Shown in pieces: positions 15,737-25,148 of a stretch of 64,000 nt of DNA. The notes beneath the pieces were generated by a model, which worked only from the letters and a program-made list of their open reading frames with translations, was not told the origin of the DNA and searched no databases. The stretch lies in assembly GCF_004345565.1 (NCBI RefSeq), contig NZ_SLWA01000003.1, positions 310,001 to 374,000 on the forward strand, given 5' to 3'. The position numbers and the translations under genes were made by a program. The stretch comes from Flavobacterium circumlabens (GTDB taxonomy: Bacteria > Bacteroidota > Bacteroidia > Flavobacteriales > Flavobacteriaceae). Within the stretch, counting starts at the first letter, position 1. Each line of letters begins with the position of its first letter.

Positions 15737-17542
15737 TCAGATAGGTATATTAAAAGTAATCCTCGTCCCTTCACCCGGAATAGATTTGATAAAAACGCGT
15801 CCGTTAATGTATTGGACTCTTTCCTTCATAAATAATAAGCCCATTCCGGATTGGCTGTTTCGTTTTTTGTCAACAACGCTAATGTCAAAACCTTTTCCGT
15901 TGTCGTCGACAATAACACTGAGTAAAGTCTGGCTGTGGGAAAGCTGGACAATAATATGGGAGGATTCGGCATATTTTATGGCGTTGTTAATCGCTTCCTG
16001 CGTAAGACGGTAAATGTTGATTTCTATTAACGAATCTAAACGCTGGTCGAAATCGGTTTTATTGTAAAAGAGGATTTCTTTCCCGGTCAGTTTTGAAAGT
16101 TCCTGCGTTAGTTTCGAAAGGGAGGAAACAATACCGTGATCGCTTAATTCGGGAGGCATTAAATTGAAAGTGGCCGTGCGGACCCCTTTGATGATATCGA
16201 GAGATAGTTTTTTTAAATAGTCAATTTTCTGGGCCGATTTTTCTTTATCCTCCAGATTGATGCTTTCCAGACTAAATTTCAAACCCGTAAGCATCTGCCC
16301 AATCCCGTCATGAATTTCTTTGGCAATCCGGTTTTGCTCGTTTTCCTGATTTTCGACAATTTTGCTCGAAATAATCTTTTGCTGGTTGATTTTTTCGGTG
16401 CTGTTTTCAATATTCAGTCGTTCTACTTCGCGTTGTGCTTTTTTGCGTTCCGTGATATTAAAACAAATAATTAAAAGCTCTGATTCCTCTTTTTTGATGG
16501 TCACCGGAACCATAGACAGATCCAGCCAGATATTCTGTCCTTCTTTATTAATGATATTAATTTCACCCTGCCAGCCGCTGCGCTGTTTCTCAGAAATAAG
16601 GCGGTCTATGTTCAGCTGCTCCTTCTCCTCTGTGGTTAAAACGTGTGAAAATGTTTTGTGCGAAGAGAATTTGGTGTAATTTAAAAGTTTGGCAAATTTT
16701 TCCCCAATATGAATGATAGAGCCGTCAGGCGCAATGCGGCAATACAAAAGTGTATTTTCCATTGCATAATTGAGCGATTTTAATTCTTTAACCGAGTTTT
16801 CTTTTATCTCACTAATGATTTCAGTATCGTACGCCAGTTTTAAAGCTTTCTTTTCAGAAGATAAAAGCTTGGCAATGAGTTTCTCGATTTTTTTATTGGT
16901 AGGTCTGAAGATGAAGAAAAACTCCATCAGCAGCACAAATAGGGTAAAGGCAAAAATCCAGTATTCTGTTTTACGCTGCTCGGTCACTTTTTCGTGCGCT
17001 TCAAGATCATACTGGCTCACGATTTGGTTCATTTTCGAAAGAAAAATGCCTTCACTTTTCAGGATACTTTGAACTAACTTTTGATTATCTGCCAGTGTTT
17101 GTTTATCTTTTAAATTTAGCAGAAACGAATCTGTGTCCTTTGAAATACTATTAAAAATCGGATTGATGTCTGCATATAATTTACGGAGCGTTTCGCTTTT
17201 TTCTTTTGGGAAAGCCAAACTGTCGCTGCCGTTTTTGAGTGCATTTTGTGTGGTTTTCCAAAGTTCCAAAACACGCTTCAAATGCAAAATTTGTCTGGTA
17301 GATGCCGTATCAGAAACATAATGTAAAATCAACACCTCTTTGACAATTTTCTGACTCAGCATTCTTTGCTTCCCGGAGATATTGATGATTTTAGAATCGC
17401 TTAACTGTTGTTTTAGGTTGTATTGCACTAAAACCTGACTCAAAATGATGGTGATCGCAATAGTCCAAAGCGCAAAAAAATACAGGCGGCGTAAATTTTT
17501 GAAAGTAATTTTATCTGCGGCCTCCTGATTGCTTTTTTTCAT
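15737..17542 (-). CDS. Nitrate-sensor-like histidine kinase (NarX/NreB type, PilJ-like input, PAS)
   Basis: 601 residues. TM1 is about 21-41, followed by a periplasmic PilJ/NarX-like helical domain to about 195 and TM2 at about 195-213. The P-box-like stretch ISGKQRMLSQKIVKEVL begins at residue 55, with R60 at the place of the nitrate-binding Arg of NarX/NarQ (LRMQS). A PAS domain covers about 255-375 and a HisKA_3 phosphoacceptor lies at about H411 (EIHDGIGQMLTGLKFSL). A HATPase domain ends the protein (DDNGKGFDIS, GMGLLFMKERV). It sits next to the NarL-type regulator. Nitrate as ligand is an inference from P-box and context. Confidence 0.85.
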   Translation of the reverse strand: MKKSNQEAADKITFKNLRRLYFFALWTIAITIILSQVLVQYNLKQQLSDSKIINISGKQRMLSQKIVKEVLILHYVSDTASTRQILHLKRVLELWKTTQNALKNGSDSLAFPKEKSETLRKLYADINPIFNSISKDTDSFLLNLKDKQTLADNQKLVQSILKSEGIFLSKMNQIVSQYDLEAHEKVTEQRKTEYWIFAFTLFVLLMEFFFIFRPTNKKIEKLIAKLLSSEKKALKLAYDTEIISEIKENSVKELKSLNYAMENTLLYCRIAPDGSIIHIGEKFAKLLNYTKFSSHKTFSHVLTTEEKEQLNIDRLISEKQRSGWQGEINIINKEGQNIWLDLSMVPVTIKKEESELLIICFNITERKKAQREVERLNIENSTEKINQQKIISSKIVENQENEQNRIAKEIHDGIGQMLTGLKFSLESINLEDKEKSAQKIDYLKKLSLDIIKGVRTATFNLMPPELSDHGIVSSLSKLTQELSKLTGKEILFYNKTDFDQRLDSLIEINIYRLTQEAINNAIKYAESSHIIVQLSHSQTLLSVIVDDNGKGFDISVVDKKRNSQSGMGLLFMKERVQYINGRVFIKSIPGEGTRITFNIPI

Positions 17543-17607
17543 TCGAAGATATGATTTGTCTTTTCTAGGAAAATGGAATTTGCTTTTAGCTTATTTCATT
17601 TATGAGA

Positions 17608-18192
17608 TTACAACCCTAAAGACGCTTTTATTAAGTTTAAGTTTTCTTCAGAGTAGTTGATTTTCAGGGCTTCCTGATGTCCTTTGTCAGACATTTTATC
17701 CCAGGTTTTTTTGATGATGTTTTTAAGTTTCTCTTCATCGTGTTTGTGAACAAACGGGTCGAGATAATATTCTAAAAATACCAGACAGATTACATCTTCC
17801 AGTAATTGGGTTTCGGCATCTTTTTTAAGTAATTTTTTTTCAATCAAAAAAGAAACACGATCTCTGAAAGCGCTTTCATAGCCTGCTTTTTCCAGTATTT
17901 CAGCGGTAGTTTTAGCGTGAAATTTTTTCAGGTCCTCTCTCCATTTCAAATAACCGACACGATCCATTGGGTACGATTCGCGTGCTACTTTCCATCGGCA
18001 GATATGCTGTGCTTTTGAAGCAATCTGAACTTCTTCAGAGGCTTCCGGTTCAAACTGCATCAGCCTTTCGTACATCCTGTTCGAATACAATAATTCTTTC
18101 GGATATTCCGTATTCTGATGGGATTCGATGTTAGGATCCTGCGCATTTTCGGCATCAATCCACTCGCTTGCTTTTTGAAAAGGTGTAGTCAT
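17608..18192 (-). CDS. DUF4202 family protein
   Basis: 194 residues from the ATG at 18192 (MTTPFQKASEWIDAEN); an upstream start at 18216 adds only eight residues. Recognisable family stretches are KAQHICRWKVARESYPMDR, GYLKWREDLKKFHA and VCLVFLEYYLDPFV-like text with conserved His, Arg and Trp. DUF4202 genes recur in nitrate/nitrite assimilation clusters, but the biochemical role is unknown. The protein is soluble, helical and has no signal peptide. It follows nirD on the same strand after a 200-base gap containing a repeat. Confidence 0.8.
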   Translation of the reverse strand: MTTPFQKASEWIDAENAQDPNIESHQNTEYPKELLYSNRMYERLMQFEPEASEEVQIASKAQHICRWKVARESYPMDRVGYLKWREDLKKFHAKTTAEILEKAGYESAFRDRVSFLIEKKLLKKDAETQLLEDVICLVFLEYYLDPFVHKHDEEKLKNIIKKTWDKMSDKGHQEALKINYSEENLNLIKASLGL

Positions 18193-18282
18193 TTTTTTGA
18201 TAATAATAGATTTCAAAGATACAGAATTAACTTGTTCGTGTACATGTTTTCAAAATGTACATTATTGAGATTAAAGGGCTGT

Positions 18283-18369
18283 ATTTTTTCCCGCAGATTT
18301 TGCAGATCAGGCAGATTACTTATAGCTTCCTCAAAAAAAAATCTGCTCCATCTGCAAAATCTGCGAGAA
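18283..18369. repeat. GCAGATTTTGCAGAT inverted repeat element
   Basis: CCCGCAGATTTTGCAGAT on the left and ATCTGCAAAATCTGCG on the right form an inverted pair around an A-run. A sister element with the same words lies at 29253-29321. Confidence 0.75.
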
Positions 18370-18396
18370 ACAAAAGAACATTTGAGTTCAAAATAA

Positions 18397-18774
18397 TCAA
18401 TCAATAAAACCAACAAACACTTCGTTTTCCACGACTTTTACAGGATAGGTTGCAATTTTAAAATCATCGCCGTTCAGGTTTGTTCCATCGACCAGCGAAA
18501 ACGTCTTTTTGTGCATTGGACAGGCGATTTTCGGAATATCATCTGCAGATCCGGTCATTCCTCTTGCTAAAACCATTTCCATTTTATGCGGACAGGCATT
18601 TTGGCAAGCGTACCATTCGTTGCGTCGGGTGAAATTGAAAATGGCGATTTGTTTGTTTTTGTATTTAATACAGCCGCCGCGATTGGTTGGAAAGTCTTCT
18701 ACTGTACCCGCTTTGAACCAGGTCGTTGCATCCTTTAACTGTACGGTTTGGTATTGATTTAAAATTTCTTCCAT
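18397..18774 (-). CDS. nirD: Nitrite reductase small subunit NirD (Rieske type)
   Basis: 125 residues with a Rieske-like fold that partners NirB in NADH-dependent nitrite reduction to ammonium. Iron-sulfur ligands are all present: CPH in NACPHKMEM and CPMH in IACPMHKKTF. This matches the classical CxH...CxxH pattern, unlike some NirD proteins that have lost it. It is 78 bases downstream of nirB on the same strand. Confidence 0.9.
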   Translation of the reverse strand: MEEILNQYQTVQLKDATTWFKAGTVEDFPTNRGGCIKYKNKQIAIFNFTRRNEWYACQNACPHKMEMVLARGMTGSADDIPKIACPMHKKTFSLVDGTNLNGDDFKIATYPVKVVENEVFVGFID

Positions 18775-18852
18775 TGAGATGTGTTTTTAATTTCCTGTTT
18801 CTTAAGAGGACAGCAAACGTTTTTGATTTTTTTTCTTTTTTTTTTGGAGCTT

Positions 18853-21366
18853 TTACGACCAGGCTTTTGGCATTTTCTGATCTCTCAGCGGAACAAAAAC
18901 AACATTGTCGTCTTTCTCTTCAGAGTTCACAAAGTGGTTGAAACGTTTTAACAATCTTGGTTTTTCGAGCACTTGTTTCCATTCACATTCAAAAGTGCCT
19001 ACTAAAGCCGCCATTTCAGCTTCTAAAGTTTCGCAGATTCCGAGGCGGTCTTCGATGATTACTTCTTTCAGATAGTCTAAACCTCCATCCAGTTTTTCTA
19101 ACCAGGTGGCAGTTCGAATCAGCGGACCGGCTGTACGGATATAGTACATTAAAAAACGATCCAGATATTGAATGACGTTTTCTTTACTGATTTGTTCTGC
19201 CAGTAAAACAGCGTGTTTTGGGTTTGCACCACCATTTCCGGCGATATATAAATTCCAGCCTCCTTCAACAGCAATCAGCCCGAAATCTTTTCCACGTGCC
19301 TCGGCGCATTCCCGAATACAGGCCGAAACCCCGCCTTTTAATTTATGCGGAGAACGAATACCTTTGTATCGGTTTTCCAGTTCAATGGCAAATCCGGCAC
19401 TATCATCCATTCCGTAACGGCACCAGGCATTTCCAACGCAGCTTTTTACGGCGCGAAGTGATTTTCCGTACGCATGACCGCTTTCAAAACCATTATCAAT
19501 TAATATTTTCCAGATTTTTGGCAAGTCACTCAAATGGGCTCCGAATAAATCAACACGCTGGGCGCCGGTTATTTTAGTGTACAAATCAAATTGTTTGGCA
19601 ACTTCCCCGATTACGATTAATTTTTCAGCGGTAATTTCACCACCGGCAACTCTTGGAACGACAGAATACGTTCCGTTTCGCTGAATATTGGCTAAAAACC
19701 GGTCGTTTGTATCCTGAGTAGTAACATGTTTATTAGCCGTATCATTATAAATACTGGAGAAAATGGAAGCGATTACAGGTTTGCAAACTTCACATCCGTC
19801 ACCCGAACCATGATGATCAATAACATCATAAAAGTTTTCATATTTATTGATTTTTACCAAATCGAATAATTCCTGACGGGTATAATTAAAATGTTCGCAG
19901 ATGACATCTTTTACTTCTTTGCCCAGTGATTTTTGTGTTGCTTTGACCAGATCCGAAACCATAGGTTTACAGCCTCCGCATCCAGTTGTTGCTTTCGTTT
20001 GTTTCACGACATCTGAAAAACCGGAACAGCTTTCGTCCAGAATTTTGCAGCAGATAGCTCCTTTGGTCACATTTTCGCAGGAACAGATTACGGCGGTATC
20101 CGGCAAATCCATAACGCCTCCTAAAGACGAACCTTCAGAACCGTCACGTGAACCTAAAATCAGATCTTCCGGATTTTTAGGTAAAGCCATTCCATTGCTG
20201 AAAATCTGAAAAAGAGAATTGTAATCACTCGAATCACCTACCAAAATGCCACCCAGCAGGGTTTTAGAATCTTTAGTTACATTGATTCTTTTGTAAACAC
20301 CGCTTAATTTATTTTCATAGATAATAGCGGTAACATTTTCATTTTCGATAAAGGGATCACCAAAACTGGCCACTTCAACCCCAATTAATTTCAATTGTGT
20401 AGACATGTCGATGGTGTCTCTCATGGTTTTAGAACCCTTTAAGATTTGCTCGGCGGCTACATCGGCCATTTCGTAACCCGGAGCAACAAGTCCGTAAATG
20501 TTTTGATTGTAAAGTGCTGCTTCGCCAATTGCATAAATAGAAGGATCTGATGTCTGCATCTGATTGTTTACCACAATTCCGCCTCGTAAACCGACCTCAA
20601 GTCCTGAAACTCTGGCCAATTCGTCGCGAGGTTTAATTCCGGCAGAAATAACCAGCATGTCAACTTTTAACAATTCTTCATCGGCAAACATCATTCCTGT
20701 TATACATTCTTTCCCGTCAATATATTGGGTGGCTTTGTTAAGGTGAATTCCGATGTTAAGTTCTTCTATTTTAGACTGAAGCATGTCACTCGCGCCTTTA
20801 TCCAGTTGTCTTGGCATTAATCTTGGGGCAAATTCTACTACATGCGGATTCAGGCCTAAATCACGAACTGCTTTTGCAGCTTCAAGACCTAATAACCCGC
20901 CACCCAAAACTGCCGCTTCTGTGGCACCTTTTTGTTTTATTTTTTTGGCGTAACCCATAATAGCGTCCAAATCTTCTATGGTACGGTAAACGAAAACGCC
21001 TTCTTTTTCTACGCCGTCAATAGGAGGTACAAAAGCAGAAGATCCGGTTGCGAGCACTAAGTAATCGTACTGATGTGTTTTTTCTAAATGCGTATGTATG
21101 GTTTTATCTTCCCGGTTAATATCTGTAATTAGTTCGGAAGTGTTTAAAGTAATATTGTTTTCTAAGTACCATTCGCTGGTTGATAGCGATAAGTCATCTG
21201 CTGTTTTTCCTCCGAAATATTCGCTTAAGTGAACCCGGTCATAAGCACGCCTCGGTTCTTCACCAAAGACAGTAATCTGATACTTTTCCTGTCCTGATTT
21301 TGCAATGAATTTTTCACAAAACTTGTAACCCACCATTCCGTTCCCAACTACTATTACTTTAATCAT
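18853..21366 (-). CDS. nirB: Nitrite reductase [NAD(P)H] large subunit NirB
   Basis: 837 residues, cytoplasmic, six-electron reduction of nitrite to ammonium. Domain order: FAD-binding Rossmann (VVGNGMVGYKFCEKF) and NAD site (AAVLGGGLLGLEAAKAV); a BFD-like [2Fe-2S] domain at about 420-470 (ICSCENVTKG ... GCGGCKP); a second degenerate BFD segment at about 490-545 (GCEVCKP only); nitrite/sulfite-reductase half domain; siroheme/[4Fe-4S] ligands C-x5-C at about 642/648 (SCVGNAWCRYG) and C-x3-C at about 682/686 (SACIRECAEARG). Siroheme would come from the cobA pathway. The promoter has the shared palindromic box. Confidence 0.95.
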   Translation of the reverse strand: MIKVIVVGNGMVGYKFCEKFIAKSGQEKYQITVFGEEPRRAYDRVHLSEYFGGKTADDLSLSTSEWYLENNITLNTSELITDINREDKTIHTHLEKTHQYDYLVLATGSSAFVPPIDGVEKEGVFVYRTIEDLDAIMGYAKKIKQKGATEAAVLGGGLLGLEAAKAVRDLGLNPHVVEFAPRLMPRQLDKGASDMLQSKIEELNIGIHLNKATQYIDGKECITGMMFADEELLKVDMLVISAGIKPRDELARVSGLEVGLRGGIVVNNQMQTSDPSIYAIGEAALYNQNIYGLVAPGYEMADVAAEQILKGSKTMRDTIDMSTQLKLIGVEVASFGDPFIENENVTAIIYENKLSGVYKRINVTKDSKTLLGGILVGDSSDYNSLFQIFSNGMALPKNPEDLILGSRDGSEGSSLGGVMDLPDTAVICSCENVTKGAICCKILDESCSGFSDVVKQTKATTGCGGCKPMVSDLVKATQKSLGKEVKDVICEHFNYTRQELFDLVKINKYENFYDVIDHHGSGDGCEVCKPVIASIFSSIYNDTANKHVTTQDTNDRFLANIQRNGTYSVVPRVAGGEITAEKLIVIGEVAKQFDLYTKITGAQRVDLFGAHLSDLPKIWKILIDNGFESGHAYGKSLRAVKSCVGNAWCRYGMDDSAGFAIELENRYKGIRSPHKLKGGVSACIRECAEARGKDFGLIAVEGGWNLYIAGNGGANPKHAVLLAEQISKENVIQYLDRFLMYYIRTAGPLIRTATWLEKLDGGLDYLKEVIIEDRLGICETLEAEMAALVGTFECEWKQVLEKPRLLKRFNHFVNSEEKDDNVVFVPLRDQKMPKAWS

Positions 21367-21392
21367 AGCTTCTTTAATTAAGTATCACTAGG

Positions 21393-21427
21393 CAAATATA
21401 AGTATTTATACTTATAAAAATACGTAT
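21393..21427 (-). promoter_or_regulatory. nirB promoter with perfect palindromic operator
   Basis: CAAATATA (21393-21400; minus-strand -7 box TATATTTG) overlaps ATAAGTAT-TT-ATACTTAT (21398-21415), a perfect 18-base inverted repeat. ATACGTAT follows at 21420-21427. TTAAGTAT at 21378-21385 lies nearer the gene. The arrangement matches nasA and narK. Confidence 0.7.
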
Positions 21428-21634
21428 ATATTTTTATTTTTATACTATTTAACGGTTTATGTTACTACGTATATTGTCGTAATCTTTTACGTAGTGGGGG
21501 TTGAGAGAATTTATACCGGGAGAAATATTGTAAATTTGAAAAGATTCTAAATAAAGTTTTCGAAAAAATGTTGTAAATTCATAAGAATTTTACAGCTGTT
21601 TTATTTCTGTAAAATCTGTCTTAATATAAATGCT

Positions 21635-22417
21635 ATGAAAAAATTACTTTCAGTATTGCTATTGCTTTCATTAATGCCAGGTTGTAAATCTACAGCCCTA
21701 AAAAATTCAGACACAAAAGAAACTACTTCTGAATACGGAACCCAGGAAGATCAAATGAAGTATTATTTTACAGCAACGGGAAACGAGCCATTTTGGGGAT
21801 TAAAAATGGGAAGGGAAGGTATTGAATTTACCTCTTTAATCACAGGGAAAGAAAAGTTTATTTTTCCGGCAAGTGAGGCCATAAAAGCGATGGATGCCAA
21901 TGTAAAAATGTATAAAGTTGTTAATGAAACAGCGACTGCCACAATTTCAATTCAGCATATGGAATGTCAGAATTCGATGTCCGGAGCCATTTCTCCCTAT
22001 AAAGTGTCAATAGAAATAAAAAATAATACGGAACTTAGTTTTACAAAATTAGAAGGCTGCGGCCATTATAATACGGATTATCGCCTTCATGATATTTGGG
22101 TTTTAGAAGAACTAAACGGATTTAAAGTTTTTGTAACCGATTTTCAAAAGGAATTACCAAGGATCGAAATCAATGCTGCGGAAAATAAATTTATGGGTTA
22201 CGGAGGCTGTAATGCAATCAGTGGCAGTATTTTTTATGAAAAAGAGGTACTAAGATTTTCAAAAGTGATTTCGACCATGATGGCTTGCGCTCCCGGAAAT
22301 AAAGAAGATCAAGTTATTAAAGCACTGCAAAATACCAACACATATACTATTGGCAATAACAGATTAACGCTTTCCAATCCTTCCGGGAAACTTTTGGTTT
22401 TTAGGAAAGTTGATTAG
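21635..22417 (+). CDS. META-domain lipoprotein
   Basis: 260 residues with a lipoprotein signal MKKLLSVLLLLSLMPGC, lipidated Cys at 17. The middle part (about 45-155) has GNEPFWGL and a Cys pair, as in the DUF1471/COG3650-like half of membrane lipoproteins. The C-terminal half (about 165-260) is a META/HslJ-type domain, with WVLEELNG, GYGGCNAISG and TMMACAPGNKEDQ. Related domains occur in stress-related envelope proteins. Upstream is a candidate -7 box TAAATTTG (21531-21538) and a 9-bp hairpin (21587-21615) in the leader. It is divergent from nirB. Confidence 0.8.
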   Translation: MKKLLSVLLLLSLMPGCKSTALKNSDTKETTSEYGTQEDQMKYYFTATGNEPFWGLKMGREGIEFTSLITGKEKFIFPASEAIKAMDANVKMYKVVNETATATISIQHMECQNSMSGAISPYKVSIEIKNNTELSFTKLEGCGHYNTDYRLHDIWVLEELNGFKVFVTDFQKELPRIEINAAENKFMGYGGCNAISGSIFYEKEVLRFSKVISTMMACAPGNKEDQVIKALQNTNTYTIGNNRLTLSNPSGKLLVFRKVD

Positions 22418-22615
22418 ATTAACTTGATTTTAATGTTTAGTTTATCATTCCGAGGAACGAAGGAATTTCATCCGGTATTCGCCAACAGGGCGTGTTTATT
22501 GCATGAGATTCCTTCGCCAGAAATGACAACAGGATTATTATAATTCGATCAAAACAGGAAAAAAATAAGTGTTGACCAGTCCAATCCGTAAAACCCGTGT
22601 ACAATGAATCACGTA

Positions 22616-23899
22616 TTATTCCAACAATTCCTTAGAATCTTCCTCTTTATCGTCTTCAATAAAATCCAATTCTAAAGCCCTGACAGTCTGAACGGCATTT
22701 CCGGCAATACCACGAATCGAACCGTACATTCCCAAAGTATTATGAACCACTTTCTCGATTTGTTTTTCACGTTGTTTCCAAATACGCTGCATCGCTCTTT
22801 TTTCAGAATCAAGGTCACTTTGCATTTGAGTAAAGCCTTCTACAATTCCCTCCACCTGTAAGCGGAATTCGTTGCTGGTTAAAAAATCATACAACATCGA
22901 CATTTTATCGCCTTTGTTTTCCTGCGCCTGAACCGCCTGACTTACCTGAATTAGCGATTGACGCAAAACAGCACTCAAACCTTTAAATTCTTCATACGTA
23001 CAAATCCAGATTCCGTCGCGCATTCCCATTCGGTCCATTCCTGCAGGCATTACTTCTGTAACCAAAACACCGATATTGGCTCGTTTGGTTCTGATATCAT
23101 TTTTGAATTTCTCAATCCACGCGGGTTGAAAAGCTTTGGTACGCTTGCTTTCGTAATAAATAGAACCGCAATTTTGTAATTCACGGGTATTTACAATCTG
23201 AAGACAATCTGCTCCGTTTGCGCCTTTTTTAACTTCGTCGATACTGTCTAGAGGAAAATTATTGGCCAGCCATTCTTCAATTGCTAATTCCATTACTTCG
23301 CCTTGCAATTGCATAGAACCTTGTTCCTGCTTGCGTTTCATTTCCTCAATCAGTTTCTTTTGGTCATCCGATTGTTTTTGGTATTCTTTTATTTTCAGCT
23401 CGTTTTTTTCTTCTTCCTGTTTACGGATTTTATCTCTTTCTAAAACCAAAGTGGCATTGAGCTGTTTTTGTGCTTCCGCTTCTATGGCGCCTTTCATTTC
23501 CAGTTTTTCACGCCGTAATTTGGCAATTTCACCTTCCATTTTGTTAAGTTCGCGAAGCTTTTCCGATTTCTCCGAAAGCTCTTTTTCCATAGCCAGTAAA
23601 CGATCTTTGTTTTCTTCATCGAGTTTGGTTTTCAGCTTTTCGGTAATTTCTTTTTCGGCTACCTTTTTCTCACGTTCCAGACGTTCTGCAAATAGTTCGT
23701 TTTCCTGTTTCTTTTTGGCTTCAAATTCTAATTTGGCTTTTTCGAATTGCTCATTTTTAAGCTCCAGTTCTCTTGATTGCGCATTGGCCTTCTGTTGGAA
23801 TTCTTTACGAATACTGTCTTCTAACTGATGTTTCAGGATGTCATTGACATCGATAGTTGTTCCACAGTTTGGACACTGAATTGAAGATTGCTCCGCCAT
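22616..23899 (-). CDS. DUF2130 coiled-coil protein, nuclease-like C-terminus
   Basis: 427 residues. The N-terminus has one CxxC knuckle (QCPNCGTTIDV). Residues about 25-205 are a long Glu/Lys coiled coil. The C-terminal domain, about 210-400, contains GADCLQIV followed by the strand IYYESKRTK. This D...ExK pattern is consistent with a PD-(D/E)xK nuclease core, somewhat as in RmuC. The exact function of DUF2130 is not known to me. No transmembrane segment; the tail is acidic. Confidence 0.8.
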   Translation of the reverse strand: MAEQSSIQCPNCGTTIDVNDILKHQLEDSIRKEFQQKANAQSRELELKNEQFEKAKLEFEAKKKQENELFAERLEREKKVAEKEITEKLKTKLDEENKDRLLAMEKELSEKSEKLRELNKMEGEIAKLRREKLEMKGAIEAEAQKQLNATLVLERDKIRKQEEEKNELKIKEYQKQSDDQKKLIEEMKRKQEQGSMQLQGEVMELAIEEWLANNFPLDSIDEVKKGANGADCLQIVNTRELQNCGSIYYESKRTKAFQPAWIEKFKNDIRTKRANIGVLVTEVMPAGMDRMGMRDGIWICTYEEFKGLSAVLRQSLIQVSQAVQAQENKGDKMSMLYDFLTSNEFRLQVEGIVEGFTQMQSDLDSEKRAMQRIWKQREKQIEKVVHNTLGMYGSIRGIAGNAVQTVRALELDFIEDDKEEDSKELLE

Positions 23900-24216
23900 T
23901 TTTGTTGATTTTATTTAAGTACTATAATAATCTGCTAAGGTATTTAAAAGTTCATTCTTTTCAAGTGATTTCAATGTGATAAATTGTAACTTTTTTGCCA
24001 CGAATTTCACAAATTTCCACAAATTACTTTATGTTTTTCTTTCCTAACAGGATGCAATTTAAAAGCTTTTTGCAAGTAATTTTTACGGTTTTCCTTTTTT
24101 TAAGATGTTTTAAAAAAGCTTTGAATGAATCGCTCAAAGACAAACTATACACATCATCAAATAACTAAAATAAACTTTGCGAGTTTACTAGATTAAATTA
24201 TAAAGCAGCGTTAGCG
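23900..24216. other. Intergenic region with CACGAATT-type repeat
   Basis: No gene seen. GCCACGAATTTCACAAATTT at about 23998-24017 belongs to the CACGAATT repeat family. The rest is AT-rich, with no clear promoter or hairpin. Confidence 0.5.
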
Positions 24217-25098
24217 TCAACTATTTTTCTTCAATAAAAAATCGACAGCTACTTTTGTGATTTCAGATTCATCTTCTTTCGCGGTGATTAAGGAAACATC
24301 GGTAAACAGATTGACCTTTTTCAATTCAATAAAACCCATTTCGGGATCCGTATTGTTTTTGGCAATATTCGAAGGAACAATCGAAATTCCCAAACCATTT
24401 TTCACCAGCTGTACAATCGAATTGATATTATTGGATTCGTGGGCGACTTTTGGTGTAAAACCATAAAAAGCGCAAAGTTCCAGTAAAACTTCATGATAAT
24501 GCGGGGCGTACTCTTTGTTAAAAAACACAAAAGTTTCGTCTTTAAGACTTGAAATCTCTTCCTCAGCATTAATTTGGAGATTACTTTTGTTATAAACGAC
24601 CGAAAATCCGTCCTGAAACCACAATTGCGATTTTATTTTAGGCGATTTTATGGGCGACCGGATAATCCCCAAATCAATTTTCCCCTGCTCTAAAGCTGCA
24701 ATTTGTTTGGTGGTGGAAATTTCGAAAAGCTTGAAATTGACATAGGGAAATACTGCTTTTAAGTTTTGTATCAATTCTGAAATTACACCGGAATAAATCG
24801 AACTGATATAAGCAATCCTGAATTCTCCTGAAATGTTTTGAGCTATTTTCTGAGTTTTACTTGTAATTTGATCCAGGTGCTGAAAAAGGGCTGTCACTTC
24901 TTTTTCGAAATATTTTCCGGCTTCGGTCAGTTCTGTTTTTTTATTATTCCGATTGAATAATCGTGCTCCTATTTCCGTTTCTAATTCAACGATTTGGCGG
25001 CTTAAAGGCGGCTGTGAAATGCAAAGTTTTTCAGCTGCCTTCGTAAAGTTTAATTCTTCGGCTACGGCCAAAAAGTATTTGAGATGACGTAATTCCAT
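24217..25098 (-). CDS. LysR-family transcriptional regulator
   Basis: 293 residues. The winged HTH is at 1-60 (MELRHLKYFLAVAEELNFTKAAEKL, split here: HTH core AAEKLCISQPPLSRQIV). The effector-binding domain, about 90-290, resembles the periplasmic-binding fold. The ligand is unknown. It is divergent from the methyltransferase gene at 25432. Its upstream region carries ATAAGTATTTTTA plus AGTAT, close to the nasA operator, so it may belong to the nitrate regulon. That link is an inference. Confidence 0.9.
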   Translation of the reverse strand: MELRHLKYFLAVAEELNFTKAAEKLCISQPPLSRQIVELETEIGARLFNRNNKKTELTEAGKYFEKEVTALFQHLDQITSKTQKIAQNISGEFRIAYISSIYSGVISELIQNLKAVFPYVNFKLFEISTTKQIAALEQGKIDLGIIRSPIKSPKIKSQLWFQDGFSVVYNKSNLQINAEEEISSLKDETFVFFNKEYAPHYHEVLLELCAFYGFTPKVAHESNNINSIVQLVKNGLGISIVPSNIAKNNTDPEMGFIELKKVNLFTDVSLITAKEDESEITKVAVDFLLKKNS

Positions 25099-25107
25099 AA
25101 ATACCTG

Positions 25108-25148
25108 TTAAGTATTAATAATTGACAAAATAAGTATTTTTAAAGTAT
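25108..25148 (-). promoter_or_regulatory. Candidate nitrate-type box upstream of LysR gene
   Basis: TTAAGTAT-TA-ATAATT (from 25108) and CAAAATAAGTATTTTTAAAG (from 25126) resemble the narK and nasA boxes. The 13-base word ATAAGTATTTTTA is identical to that in the nasA promoter. There is no perfect -7 element here. Confidence 0.4.

Noticed and set aside
22430..22530. Repeat-like text with CGAAGGAATT and GATTCCTTCG before the DUF2130 gene
   Set aside because: The inverted pair is short and I could not show further copies in the window, so it is not listed as an element.
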